This document shows positions 1 through 5,589 of a stretch of 5,589 bases of DNA, in pieces. Positions within the stretch are counted from its first letter, which is position 1, and each line of letters opens with the position of its first letter. The DNA is from Alistipes sp. Lineage in GTDB: Bacteria; Bacteroidota; Bacteroidia; Bacteroidales; Rikenellaceae. A program made the translations under genes and the position numbers. A model generated the notes under the pieces. It searched no databases and was not told the DNA's origin. It saw only the letters and a list, made by a program, of their open reading frames with translations. The stretch lies in NCBI GenBank assembly GCA_017391665.1, contig JAFOXS010000207.1, positions 1 through 5,589 on the forward strand, written 5' to 3'.

Positions 1-2325
1 CTCCGTGCCACCTCGCTGCAGACGGCGCAGGAAGACAATCGTATTATCCACCTCACGCACCGAGACGTTGTAGTTCTTCACACGCTCAAACAGCTGCTCC
101 ATCTCGTTAAGCTCGTGGTAGTGCGTAGCAAACAAGGTCTTGGCACGAGCCGACGGGTGGTTGTGGATATACTCCACCATAGCCCACGCAATCGAGATAC
201 CGTCGTAGGTACTCGTTCCGCGGCCAATCTCATCCAGAAGGATAAGGCTGCGATCAGATATATTATTCAGAATACTTGCCGACTCCAACATCTCCACCAT
301 AAAGGTCGATTCGCCCTGCGAGATATTGTCCGACGCACCCACGCGGGTAAAGATCTTATCCACCAGACCGATCGAAGCCTTGCGCGCCGGCACAAACGAT
401 CCCATCTGCGCCATAAGGATAATGAGTGCCGTCTGCCTCAGAAGCGCCGACTTACCCGACATATTCGGTCCCGTGATCATCATCACCTGCTGATCCTTGT
501 CGTTGAGCAGCACATCGTTGGGGATATACTCCTCGCCAACGGGCAAGAGCGACTCGATGACAGGATGACGTCCGTCGCGAATATCTATGACTGCACCCTC
601 GTCAAGCGTAGGACGCACATAGCCGCGCTCTGCGGCGAGCGTTGCAAAACCCTGCAAGCAATCCAGTCGTGCCACCGTAGCAGCATCCGACAAAAGCTGC
701 TTAAGGTACTTGGCAGCATATTGCAGAAGTGCCGTATATATCTCATACTCAAGCGCAAGGATGCGATCCTGCGCACCGAGAATCTTCTCCTCGTACTCCT
801 TCAGCTCCTCGGTGATGTAGCGCTCGGCAGCCGTCAGGGTCTGCTTGCGGATCCACGTCTCGGGCACCTTGTCCTTGTGCGTGTTGCGCACCTCGATGTA
901 GTAGCCGAAGACATTGTTGAAGCTGATCTTCAGCGACGGTATGCCCGTAGCCTCCGACTCGCGCTCCAGAATCTGCTGCAGCACCTCCTTGCCATGCAGA
1001 GCCACACGGCGCAGGTCGTCCAGCTCGGCCGACACACCATCGGCTATCACGCCACCCTTCTGTATCTGGTTATTTGCAGGATCGGGATATATAGTAGTAG
1101 CAAGCATATCGCGCAACTCCGTAAGGGGATCAATCTGCGCCGATATTGCGTGCAGAGCCTCCGAAGAGGTGGAGTCAAGCAGAGCCTTCAACATCTCCAT
1201 AGCCGTAAGTGACGACTTGAGCTGCACCAGCTCACGGGGCAGGATGCGCCCAGCCGCTATGCGTGATGCCATACGCTCCACATCGCCTATCGATGCAATC
1301 TCATGGCGCAGAGCCTCAGCCACATCATTATCCTTGAGTATAGCCTCCACCACATCGTGACGACGCTCGATGCGTTCCTTCACCCTCAGGGGCATAGCCA
1401 CCCAGCGGCGCAGCATACGGCCACCCATGGGTGTGAGCGTGCGATCGACCACCTCCACAAAGCTGCGCTTGCCGCCGTCGCCCTGCGGGAAGAGTTCGAG
1501 GTTGCGGATCGTAAACTTATCAATCCACACCGACTCATCGTTGTCGATACGAGAAATGGATGCTATATGCGAAATCGAGCGGTGCTCGGTAAACTCCAGA
1601 TAGTAGAGAATAGCGCCTGCGGCAGCGATGCCATCCGCCATCGTCTCCACGCCAAAGCCCTTGAGCGAGGGCGTCGAAAACTGCTTGCAGAGTTTATCAT
1701 AGTTGAGCTCCGACGAGAAGATCCAGTCGTCCAGACGGTAGGTGTAGAATCGCGAACCGAAGGTATCCTGAAAACGGTCGGCCATCGAGCGCTGATAGAG
1801 CACCTCCTTGGGTGCGAAGGCCGCCAGCAGCTTGTCGATGTAACGGTCGTCGCCCTCGGCAACGTAGAACTCACCTGTCGAAATGTCAAGAAAGGCAACA
1901 GCCGTACGCTTACCGAAATATACCGCAGCGAGGAATGTATTCTCCTTGGCTGTCATCACATTATCGCCCAATACAACGCCCGGCGTAACTAACTCAATGA
2001 CACCACGTTTAACCAATCCCTTCGCCAGCTTGGGATCCTCCAGCTGCTCGCATATGGCTACTCTCTCGCCCGCACGCACCAGCTTGGGAAGATAGGTATC
2101 GATGGCATGGTGGGGAAAGCCCGCCAGCTCGACCGACGAAGCCGAGCCATTGGCTCGCTTGGTGAGCGTAATGCCGAGAATCGACGAAGCCTTGATAGCA
2201 TCATCGCCAAAGGTTTCGTAGAAGTCGCCCACACGGAAGAGCAGGATAGCATCAGGGTGCTTGGCCTTGAAGTCGTAATACTGCTTCATCAAGGGGGTTT
2301 CGACATATTTTTTTTCGACAGCCAT
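1..2325 (-). CDS. mutS: DNA mismatch repair protein MutS (C-terminus beyond window)
   Basis: MutS recognises mismatches and small loops in newly replicated DNA and recruits MutL using ATP. The reading frame is open from the ATG at 2325 to the window edge, giving 775 codons; family members of about 870 residues imply that roughly 100 are missing. Visible parts, in order: the N-terminal mismatch-binding domain with the Phe-x-Glu motif (GDFYETF, F35 and E37); connector and core/lever regions (about 130-560) including [16 protein letters not shown] (473-488); and the ATPase domain with Walker A GPNMSGKS (619-626), GESTFMVEM (671-679), Walker B and signature [13 protein letters not shown] (694-706) and FATHYHEL (732-739). 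All key residues are present. The start is fixed by an in-frame TAG three codons upstream. No Shine-Dalgarno is seen; the leader is A-rich. The helicase gene lies just upstream on the same strand. Codons 4-6 contain a run of eight A. The identification is certain. Confidence 0.98.
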   Translation of the reverse strand, partial: MAVEKKYVETPLMKQYYDFKAKHPDAILLFRVGDFYETFGDDAIKASSILGITLTKRANGSASSVELAGFPHHAIDTYLPKLVRAGERVAICEQLEDPKLAKGLVKRGVIELVTPGVVLGDNVMTAKENTFLAAVYFGKRTAVAFLDISTGEFYVAEGDDRYIDKLLAAFAPKEVLYQRSMADRFQDTFGSRFYTYRLDDWIFSSELNYDKLCKQFSTPSLKGFGVETMADGIAAAGAILYYLEFTEHRSISHIASISRIDNDESVWIDKFTIRNLELFPQGDGGKRSFVEVVDRTLTPMGGRMLRRWVAMPLRVKERIERRHDVVEAILKDNDVAEALRHEIASIGDVERMASRIAAGRILPRELVQLKSSLTAMEMLKALLDSTSSEALHAISAQIDPLTELRDMLATTIYPDPANNQIQKGGVIADGVSAELDDLRRVALHGKEVLQQILERESEATGIPSLKISFNNVFGYYIEVRNTHKDKVPETWIRKQTLTAAERYITEELKEYEEKILGAQDRILALEYEIYTALLQYAAKYLKQLLSDAATVARLDCLQGFATLAAERGYVRPTLDEGAVIDIRDGRHPVIESLLPVGEEYIPNDVLLNDKDQQVMMITGPNMSGKSALLRQTALIILMAQMGSFVPARKASIGLVDKIFTRVGASDNISQGESTFMVEMLESASILNNISDRSLILLDEIGRGTSTYDGISIAWAMVEYIHNHPSARAKTLFATHYHELNEMEQLFERVKNYNVSVREVDNTIVFLRRLQRGGTE

Positions 2326-2356
2326 ATGTTTCTATTTTTCTTAGATGTTACGACTG

Positions 2357-2388
2357 CAAATATAGCCTTTTTTCGGCTACTATTCAAA
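2357..2388 (-). promoter_or_regulatory. mutS promoter, Bacteroidota type
   Basis: On the minus strand a TTTG (2385-2388) is followed by a 20-bp spacer and TATATTTG (2357-2364), a full match to the Bacteroidota -33/-7 consensus (TTTG, 19-21 bp, TAnnTTTG). Transcription should start near 2350, leaving a leader of about 25 nt before the mutS ATG. The -33 box lies inside the last codons of the helicase gene, so mutS can be transcribed independently of it. Read-through from the helicase is also possible because no good terminator separates the two. Confidence 0.8.
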
Positions 2389-3795
2389 GAATCGCTCGTC
2401 GAAATTAACCAAATAGAGCCGCTCCGTGGCACGCGTAAAAGCGGTGTAGAGCCATCGGAGCATATCGGCCGTCATCTCCTCGTCGCCAAACAATGCACGA
2501 TCCACAAAAACCGCCTTCCACTGGCCTCCCTGCGCCTTGTGGCACGTGATGGCGTAGGCAAATTTCACCTGCACGGCATTGAAATGGGGGTTCTCGCGAA
2601 TCTCCTTCAGGCGCTTGATGCGGCTCTTGATGTCGAGGTAATCCTGCTCCACCTCCTGCAGCAGACGACGACTCTCCTCGCGCGTGAGCGAGGGCGACTC
2701 GGACGAGATGGTATCGAGCAATATGCGGCAGCGCAACTCGAAGTCATCATAGTCGGGAAACGATAGCAGCGCATCGGCAAAATGGAAGCCGTAGAAATCC
2801 TCAAAGCGGTAGATCTTTCGCAGCTGCACCACATCGCCATTGGCGGCGAAGCTCATCGGGCACTCCTTCTCGCGCTCGGTGTAGTAGTAGTTGTTCTTCA
2901 CAACCATCAGACAATCACCACTCTCGATAGCCTCCTCGGCCGAGAGGTTATAACGCCTCACACCCTCGTTGTAGCGGTTGGCTCGGCGGTTCGAGCGGGT
3001 GATGATGATGGTCTCGTCGCGACCATATCTATCGTAGCACTCCTGCACCTTCTCCATCACCTCGCCACCACTTATCGACTCCACATCCGCGAAGCTCATA
3101 TCGAGCTGCGGCACCTCATAGATGCCGTTCTCTAACATGCAGCGTAACATCGTGGCATTAAACAATATACCTGACTCAGCCTGCTGGCGCACCACATCAT
3201 CCATCGAGGCATAAACCACATCGCCATAGCCGCTCATTACGTCCCTGTCCAGAGCCGGGCTGAAGGCCGAGCCCACGGGTGGCAACTGCGCATTGTCGCC
3301 CACCAGAATAAGGCGGCAATCGCGCCCCGAACGTATATATTTAATAAGGTCGTCCAACAGCGATCCGCTACCGAAAACCTGACCCTCGGAGGTGGCATCA
3401 GCAAGCATCGAAGCCTCATCGACGATGAAGACCGCACCACGCTCCTTATTCACATCGAGCGAGAAGTGCGACTCATAGTCGGCCGTTGTTCGTTCGCGGT
3501 AGATTCGCTTATGGATGGTGAGCGCTTCGCGGTGGCAATAACGCGAGAGAACCTTCGCCGCACGACCCGTCGGAGCGAGCAGCACGGTGGGCACCTGCAT
3601 CGCATCGAGCACCTCCACTACGGCAGCGAGCAATGTGGTCTTTCCTGTGCCTGCGTAGCCGTTCAAAACGAAAATTTGCTCCGTTTTTGGCTCCGAAAGG
3701 TAGTCAGACAACATTTCTACAACTTTTTTCTGACTAAAAGTTGTTTCGAAAGAGATTTTTTCGTAAATTTGGCGAGCGATATAAGTGTTAAGCAT
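2380..3795 (-). CDS. RecD-like superfamily 1B DNA helicase (ATP-dependent, AAA family)
   Basis: This 471-aa protein is a superfamily 1B helicase related to RecD/RecD2 and Dda, which unwind DNA 5' to 3' using ATP. Motifs in order: Q-motif-like segment near 20-33; Walker A GYAGTGKTT (46-54); motif Ia LAPTGRAAKVL (73-83); motif II VFIVDEASM (122-130); motif III LILVGDNAQLPPVGS (162-176); motif IV IIITRSNRRANRYN (263-276); motif V AYAITCHKAQGGQW (413-426); motif VI WLYTAFTRATERLYLV (448-463). All catalytic residues are present. A charged, probably helical stretch (about 369-402) lies before motif V. It lacks the long N-terminal extension of RecD2, and no RecB or RecC partner is visible here. From memory, stand-alone proteins of about 470 aa like this are common in Bacteroidota. 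ATG 3795 is the first start after an in-frame TAA. It lies upstream of and co-directional with mutS, so a repair role is plausible; the exact pathway is unknown. Confidence 0.93.
   Translation of the reverse strand: MLNTYIARQIYEKISFETTFSQKKVVEMLSDYLSEPKTEQIFVLNGYAGTGKTTLLAAVVEVLDAMQVPTVLLAPTGRAAKVLSRYCHREALTIHKRIYRERTTADYESHFSLDVNKERGAVFIVDEASMLADATSEGQVFGSGSLLDDLIKYIRSGRDCRLILVGDNAQLPPVGSAFSPALDRDVMSGYGDVVYASMDDVVRQQAESGILFNATMLRCMLENGIYEVPQLDMSFADVESISGGEVMEKVQECYDRYGRDETIIITRSNRRANRYNEGVRRYNLSAEEAIESGDCLMVVKNNYYYTEREKECPMSFAANGDVVQLRKIYRFEDFYGFHFADALLSFPDYDDFELRCRILLDTISSESPSLTREESRRLLQEVEQDYLDIKSRIKRLKEIRENPHFNAVQVKFAYAITCHKAQGGQWKAVFVDRALFGDEEMTADMLRWLYTAFTRATERLYLVNFDERFFE
3740..3771 (+). 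promoter_or_regulatory. candidate promoter P1 for the membrane protein gene
   Basis: A perfect -7 box TAAATTTG (3764-3771) is preceded, after 20 bp, by GTTG (3740-3743), three of four matches to the -33 box. It would start transcription near 3778 and give a leader of about 77 nt for the gene at 3855. It lies inside the 5' end of the helicase gene on the opposite strand, so the match may be a coincidence of coding sequence. Confidence 0.38.
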
Positions 3796-3824
3796 TGGAC
3801 TTGCGAATTATTGCCTTTATTTTG
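3794..3824 (+). promoter_or_regulatory. candidate promoter P2 for the membrane protein gene
   Basis: ATTG (3794-3797), 19 bp, then TTATTTTG (3817-3824) resembles the Bacteroidota consensus with one mismatch in each box. It would start transcription near 3831 with a leader of about 24 nt, the usual length in this window. It is an alternative to P1 upstream; the sequence alone does not decide between them. Confidence 0.3.
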
Positions 3825-3828
3825 AATA

Positions 3829-3860
3829 CAAACTTAATAACAAATAACTAAAAAATGAAA
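3829..3860 (-). promoter_or_regulatory. probable helicase gene promoter
   Basis: On the minus strand TTTC (3857-3860, one mismatch to TTTG) is followed by a 20-bp spacer and TAAGTTTG (3829-3836), a full -7 box. The predicted start is near 3822, giving a leader of about 27 nt before the helicase ATG at 3795. The -33 box overlaps the first codons of the divergent gene at 3855, so the two transcription units share and may compete for this 59-bp gap. Confidence 0.55.
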
Positions 3861-4487
3861 AAGGGAATACAATTTATTCTTGGTCTGGCAATCATCGGAT
3901 TGGTTTATGTGGTTGCAAATCTTATCTACACTCCCCTGAGCTTCGATCAGCAGTTGGAGGAGCGTAATGCTGAGGTAATCGTTAAGTTGAAGGACATTCG
4001 TGCTGCACAGCGTGCTTACAAGAGCAAGTACCAGCAGTTCACCGGCGACTTCGATTCACTCATTAACTTTATCTTGAACGACTCGCTCACTATGGAGCGT
4101 AAGTTGGTTGACGAGGATGACTCTGTTGCTATGGCTCAGCTTAAGAAGCAGGGTAAGAAGAACATCGAGACTTACAACATCGCTGTTGTTGATACCATCT
4201 TCAACCCCCGCAAGCTCACAAAGGAGGATATCCAGAACTTGCGTTACATCCCCCACACCGACAACAAGGTTGAGTTCATCCTGGAGGCCGCTCACGTAAA
4301 CGCTGGTAACGTTAAGGTTCCCGTTGTAGAGTGCCGTGCTCCTTACAAGATGTATCTCGACACTGTTGAGTATCGTCAGAACATCATCAACCTCATCGAC
4401 GACCGTGTAAACAACTTCAACGCATATGCAGGTTTGAAGTTCGGTTCAATGGAGGGTTCAAACAACGAGGCAGGTAACTGGGAGTAA
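3855..4487 (+). CDS. single-pass membrane protein of unknown function, pseudopilin-like N-terminal half
   Basis: I do not recognise this 210-aa protein as a named family. It begins MKKGIQF and has one hydrophobic segment (about 5-26), probably a membrane anchor with the rest outside the cytoplasm. Residues 31-72 form a likely helix with the pattern LKDIRAAQRAYKSKYQQF (45-62) followed by DFDSLINFI. This resembles the post-membrane helix of type IV pilins and type II secretion pseudopilins, but the prepilin peptidase site (G-F-T-L-x-E) is absent, so the likeness is only suggestive. The C-terminal half is mixed, with one cysteine (C160) and an Asn-rich end. Codon use differs sharply from its neighbours: 8 of 9 Arg codons are CGT and nearly all Lys codons are AAG, whereas rsmD has no CGT in 13 Arg codons. 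This suggests strong expression. It is transcribed divergently from the helicase and ends at its own terminator. No Shine-Dalgarno is present before the ATG; the leader is A-rich. Confidence 0.9.
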   Translation: MKKGIQFILGLAIIGLVYVVANLIYTPLSFDQQLEERNAEVIVKLKDIRAAQRAYKSKYQQFTGDFDSLINFILNDSLTMERKLVDEDDSVAMAQLKKQGKKNIETYNIAVVDTIFNPRKLTKEDIQNLRYIPHTDNKVEFILEAAHVNAGNVKVPVVECRAPYKMYLDTVEYRQNIINLIDDRVNNFNAYAGLKFGSMEGSNNEAGNWE

Positions 4488-4506
4488 TCTCCACCTCGCT
4501 TAATAC

Positions 4507-4537
4507 AGAGTCCGTCCCACAAGGACGGGCTCTTTTT
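4507..4537 (+). terminator. intrinsic terminator after the membrane protein gene
   Basis: GAGTCCGTCC (4508-4517) pairs with GGACGGGCTC (4523-4532), ten pairs with one G-T wobble, around the loop CACAA. A4507-T4533 can extend the stem, and a T5 run (4533-4537) follows. It lies 20 bases after the stop codon at 4487. No A-run precedes the stem, so it should act only on plus-strand transcripts, separating this gene from rsmD. Confidence 0.93.
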
Positions 4538-4560
4538 ATACCTATATTTATATATACACA

Positions 4561-5145
4561 ATGAGAATTATCAGTGGCCGATGCGGTGGCCGCAACATCA
4601 CACCGCCCAAGAATCTACGAGCACGCCCCACAACCGACTTTGCCAAGGAGAACCTCTTCAACGTGCTGGGCAACCGCCTCGACTTCGAGGAGCTGGAGGT
4701 ACTCGACCTCTTTGCTGGCACGGGCTCCATCAGCTATGAGTTCGCCTCACGAGGCGCAAAGGCCGTGACGTCGGTTGAGATCAATGCCGTGCACTACAAC
4801 TTCATCCGCCAGACGGCTCGCGAGTTCGGTTTCACGGCGCTGCACCCCGTAAAGGCTAATGTGTTTCTCTACCTGAAGAGTTGCGCCAAGCAGTACGATG
4901 TGATCTTCTCCGACGCGCCCTACGACCTGGAGGGCAGCGACGAGGTGATCAGGCTCGTCTTCGAGCGAGGCCTGCTGCGCGAGGGAGGTATGCTGATCTT
5001 CGAGCACTCGAAGGGTAAGGATTTTTCATCGCACCCCCACTTCTCAACGCTACGCAGCTATGGCAGCGTGCAGTTCTCGATATTTGAGCTGCCGGAAACC
5101 GAAGATACAGAGGAGCATACGGCGGAAGAGGCGACGGAAGAGTAA
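4561..5145 (+). CDS. rsmD: 16S rRNA (guanine(966)-N2)-methyltransferase RsmD
   Basis: RsmD transfers a methyl group from S-adenosylmethionine to N2 of G966 in 16S rRNA during 30S assembly. The protein has 194 residues, near the usual family length. The N-terminus MRIISGRCGGRNITPP is the family's opening, and RPTTDFAKENLFNVL (22-36) is its hallmark. The SAM-binding motif I is VLDLFAGTGSISYEF (47-61), followed by the acidic VEIN (72-75). The catalytic motif IV reads SDAPY (117-121) where DPPY/DPPF is usual, a Pro-to-Ala change. The C-terminus carries an acidic tail rich in Glu and Thr (about 178-194). The ATG at 4561 fits the family start. No Shine-Dalgarno is seen. A TATATTTA at 4543-4550 resembles a -7 box, but it would leave only a few leader bases and has no -33 partner, so the promoter is unclear. 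No hairpin follows the gene; transcripts may run into the tRNA terminators. Codons are C/G-ending with no CGT for Arg. Confidence 0.95.
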   Translation: MRIISGRCGGRNITPPKNLRARPTTDFAKENLFNVLGNRLDFEELEVLDLFAGTGSISYEFASRGAKAVTSVEINAVHYNFIRQTAREFGFTALHPVKANVFLYLKSCAKQYDVIFSDAPYDLEGSDEVIRLVFERGLLREGGMLIFEHSKGKDFSSHPHFSTLRSYGSVQFSIFELPETEDTEEHTAEEATEE

Positions 5146-5172
5146 TTTTAGGCGAAAAAAATAATAAAAATA

Positions 5173-5203
5173 TTTGCAGATTCCGATTTTTGTACTACCT
5201 TTG
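5173..5203 (+). promoter_or_regulatory. tRNA-Asp promoter, Bacteroidota type
   Basis: TTTG (5173-5176), a 19-bp spacer, then TACCTTTG (5196-5203) match the Bacteroidota consensus exactly. The predicted start near 5210 lies about 12 bases before the mature tRNA 5' end at 5222. The region lies 28 bases after the rsmD stop codon, so the tRNA is transcribed independently of rsmD. Confidence 0.85.
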
Positions 5204-5221
5204 CAATCGCAATCAGCAAAT

Positions 5222-5295
5222 GGTGCGTTAGTTCAGCTGGTTAGAATACGTGCCTGTCACGCACGGGGTCAGGGGTTCGAGTCCCCTACGCACCG
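5222..5295 (+). tRNA. tRNA-Asp, anticodon GUC
   Basis: A full cloverleaf is visible over 74 bases. The acceptor arms GGTGCGT (5222-5228) and ACGCACC (5288-5294) pair in seven base pairs, and the D-arm is GTTCAGCTGGTTAGAAT. The anticodon stem CGTGC/GCACG (5249-5253, 5261-5265) encloses the loop CTGTCAC with anticodon GTC at 5256-5258, decoding GAC/GAU. The T-arm is AGGGG/CCCCT around the loop TTCGAGT. The discriminator base is G73, an identity element for AspRS. CCA is not encoded (the next bases are CAG), so it must be added by tRNA nucleotidyltransferase. Confidence 0.98.
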
Positions 5296-5304
5296 CAGAA
5301 GTTA

Positions 5305-5333
5305 GACGACTCTTTCGAGGGTCGTTTTTTTTT
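5305..5333 (+). terminator. intrinsic terminator T1 after tRNA-Asp
   Basis: ACGACTCT (5306-5313) pairs with AGGGTCGT (5318-5325), eight pairs with one T-G wobble, closing a TTCG tetraloop; G5305-T5326 adds a further wobble. A run of nine T (5325-5333) follows. It lies ten bases after the tRNA 3' end and should end the tRNA transcript and any rsmD read-through. Confidence 0.93.
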
Positions 5334-5348
5334 GTGCATATTGGCGCA

Positions 5349-5462
5349 AGCAATAGCAGGCGATTCTTTTTGAGAATCGTCTTTTTTTTGTGTTGTAGCT
5401 TATGTGAGTAAACTCCCACGCCCAACACAAAAAAATATCAGCCAAAGGCTACTGCTATTGCT
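5349..5462. repeat. 11-bp inverted repeat enclosing nested hairpins (possible MITE-like relic)
   Basis: AGCAATAGCAG (5349-5359) is the exact reverse complement of CTGCTATTGCT (5452-5462). Between them lie terminator T2, a 13-bp perfect inverted repeat (5383-5395 with 5423-5435, containing GTGTTG/CAACAC) and a small hairpin AGCC-AAA-GGCT (5440-5450). The block is 114 bases with 11-bp terminal inverted repeats and no coding potential, like a miniature transposable element. Only a possible 2-base CA flank duplication is seen, so mobility is inference. A structured RNA or a two-way termination region are alternatives. Confidence 0.5.
5359..5389 (+). terminator. intrinsic terminator T2, similar to T1
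   Basis: GGCGATTCT (5359-5367) pairs with AGAATCGTC (5373-5381), nine pairs with one wobble, around the loop TTTTG, followed by eight T (5382-5389). It lies 54 bases after T1 with no gene between. Its sequence resembles T1, and one C-G pair of T1 is replaced by T-A, so pairing is kept. It would act as a back-up terminator or is the remnant of a second, lost transcription unit. Confidence 0.88.
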
Positions 5463-5496
5463 CAACGTCGGGCACTGCTCACTTAAATACGGGGTT

Positions 5497-5535
5497 ACGA
5501 GGATAAATGATATTTATTTTCAAAGGTATCCTCGT
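5497..5535. repeat. 9-bp perfect inverted repeat with a 21-base AT-rich centre
   Basis: ACGAGGATA (5497-5505) is the exact reverse complement of TATCCTCGT (5527-5535). The 21-base centre is AT-rich. No T-run follows on either strand, so it is not an intrinsic terminator. It could be a protein-binding or recombination site, or part of a dispersed repeat. Confidence 0.6.
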
Positions 5536-5547
5536 TTCGGCTGCGCC

Positions 5548-5560
5548 GTTCGAGTCCCCT
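5548..5560 (+). repeat. 13-base direct copy of the tRNA-Asp T-arm
   Basis: GTTCGAGTCCCCT here is identical to 5275-5287 in the T-arm of tRNA-Asp, 273 bases upstream. The copy is not part of a second tRNA, because neither the 5' half of the T-stem nor an acceptor strand accompanies it. Short direct repeats of a tRNA 3' part are typical of integration at tRNA genes by tyrosine recombinases, but the match ends before the acceptor stem, so a clean attachment site is not shown. Confidence 0.5.
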
Positions 5561-5589
5561 TAATTTTCGGTCAAGTCCATAATTTCCTA

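Larger units (their letters stand above)
5390..5589. other. tail without a supported gene
   Basis: No gene is supported here. A plus-strand frame stays open from 5374 to the window end without an ATG, and a minus-strand frame is open from the edge to a TAA at 5495-5497. Neither shows a recognisable motif, ribosome-binding context or promoter. The stretch contains inverted repeats and a copy of the tRNA T-arm, so it reads more like an intergenic repeat or the border of an element than coding DNA. A minus-strand TACCTTTG (5521-5528) matches a -7 box but has no -33 partner. Confidence 0.55.

Noticed and set aside
115..1212. Long plus-strand open frame of 365 codons, with others at 914-1360, 1303-1992 and 2107-2766
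   Set aside because: They run antisense to mutS or the helicase, whose motifs are unmistakable. Their translations are rich in Arg, His and Leu without domain motifs, as expected for shadow frames.
2363..2379. Hairpin TAGCC/GGCTA with a 7-base loop just after the helicase stop codon
   Set aside because: The stem has only five pairs and no T-run follows on the minus strand. The sequence is better explained as the spacer of the mutS promoter.
4543..4550. TATATTTA as a -7 box for rsmD
   Set aside because: The last base does not match, there is no TTTG at the right distance (that region is the terminator stem), and the predicted start would be only about four bases before the ATG.
5228..5428. 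66-codon minus-strand open frame across the tRNA
   Set aside because: Its C-terminal part (RRGLEPLTPCVTGTYSNQLN) is the antisense translation of tRNA-Asp, a well-known artefact; the rest crosses two terminators.
5536..5575. Second tRNA gene around the T-arm copy
   Set aside because: The base-pairing partner GGGG of the T-stem is absent (CGCC instead), and no acceptor, D-arm or anticodon arm can be built.
5374..5589. Plus-strand frame open for 72 codons to the window end
   Set aside because: It has no ATG, begins inside a terminator hairpin, and its translation shows no motif or gene-like composition. It could only be judged with sequence to the right.
1..5589. CRISPR array, insertion sequence transposase or toxin-antitoxin pair
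   Set aside because: No regularly spaced direct repeats, no transposase motif and no pair of small overlapping genes were seen on either strand.

Overview
The window looks like chromosomal DNA of a member of the Bacteroidota. The evidence is promoters of the Bacteroidota type (TTTG, 19-20 bp, TAnnTTTG) before mutS and the tRNA, no Shine-Dalgarno sequence before any of the four protein genes, a tRNA gene without an encoded CCA, and MutS, helicase and RsmD proteins of Bacteroidota character. The coding DNA is fairly GC-rich (many C/G third positions), which would fit an Alistipes/Rikenellaceae-like gut lineage, but that placement is only a guess.

Layout. Positions 1-2325 (minus strand) hold the first 775 codons of mutS; its C-terminal end lies beyond the left edge. 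Directly upstream and co-directional is a complete 471-aa RecD-like superfamily 1B helicase (2380-3795, minus). A canonical promoter for mutS sits in the 54-bp gap and reaches into the helicase stop region. A 59-bp AT-rich gap (3796-3854) separates the helicase from a divergent gene for a 210-aa single-pass membrane protein of unknown function (3855-4487, plus). That gene has strongly biased codons and ends at a strong intrinsic terminator. Next comes rsmD (4561-5145, plus), the 16S rRNA G966 methyltransferase, and then tRNA-Asp(GUC) (5222-5295, plus) with its own consensus promoter. Two similar intrinsic terminators follow the tRNA.

The last 240 bases or so carry no convincing gene but are rich in structure: an 11-bp inverted repeat enclosing several smaller hairpins (5349-5462), a 9-bp inverted repeat (5497-5535), and a 13-base exact copy of the tRNA T-arm (5548-5560). 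This tail looks like the edge of an intergenic or formerly mobile region and is the least explained part of the window.

How the genes work together. MutS and the helicase both act on DNA, and their side-by-side placement suggests, without proving, a link in repair. RsmD and tRNA-Asp serve translation. The divergent membrane protein is the main gene of unknown role, and its codon use suggests high expression. I did not find a clear new multi-gene system here. The best candidates for something undescribed are the biased membrane-protein gene and the structured tail after the tRNA.
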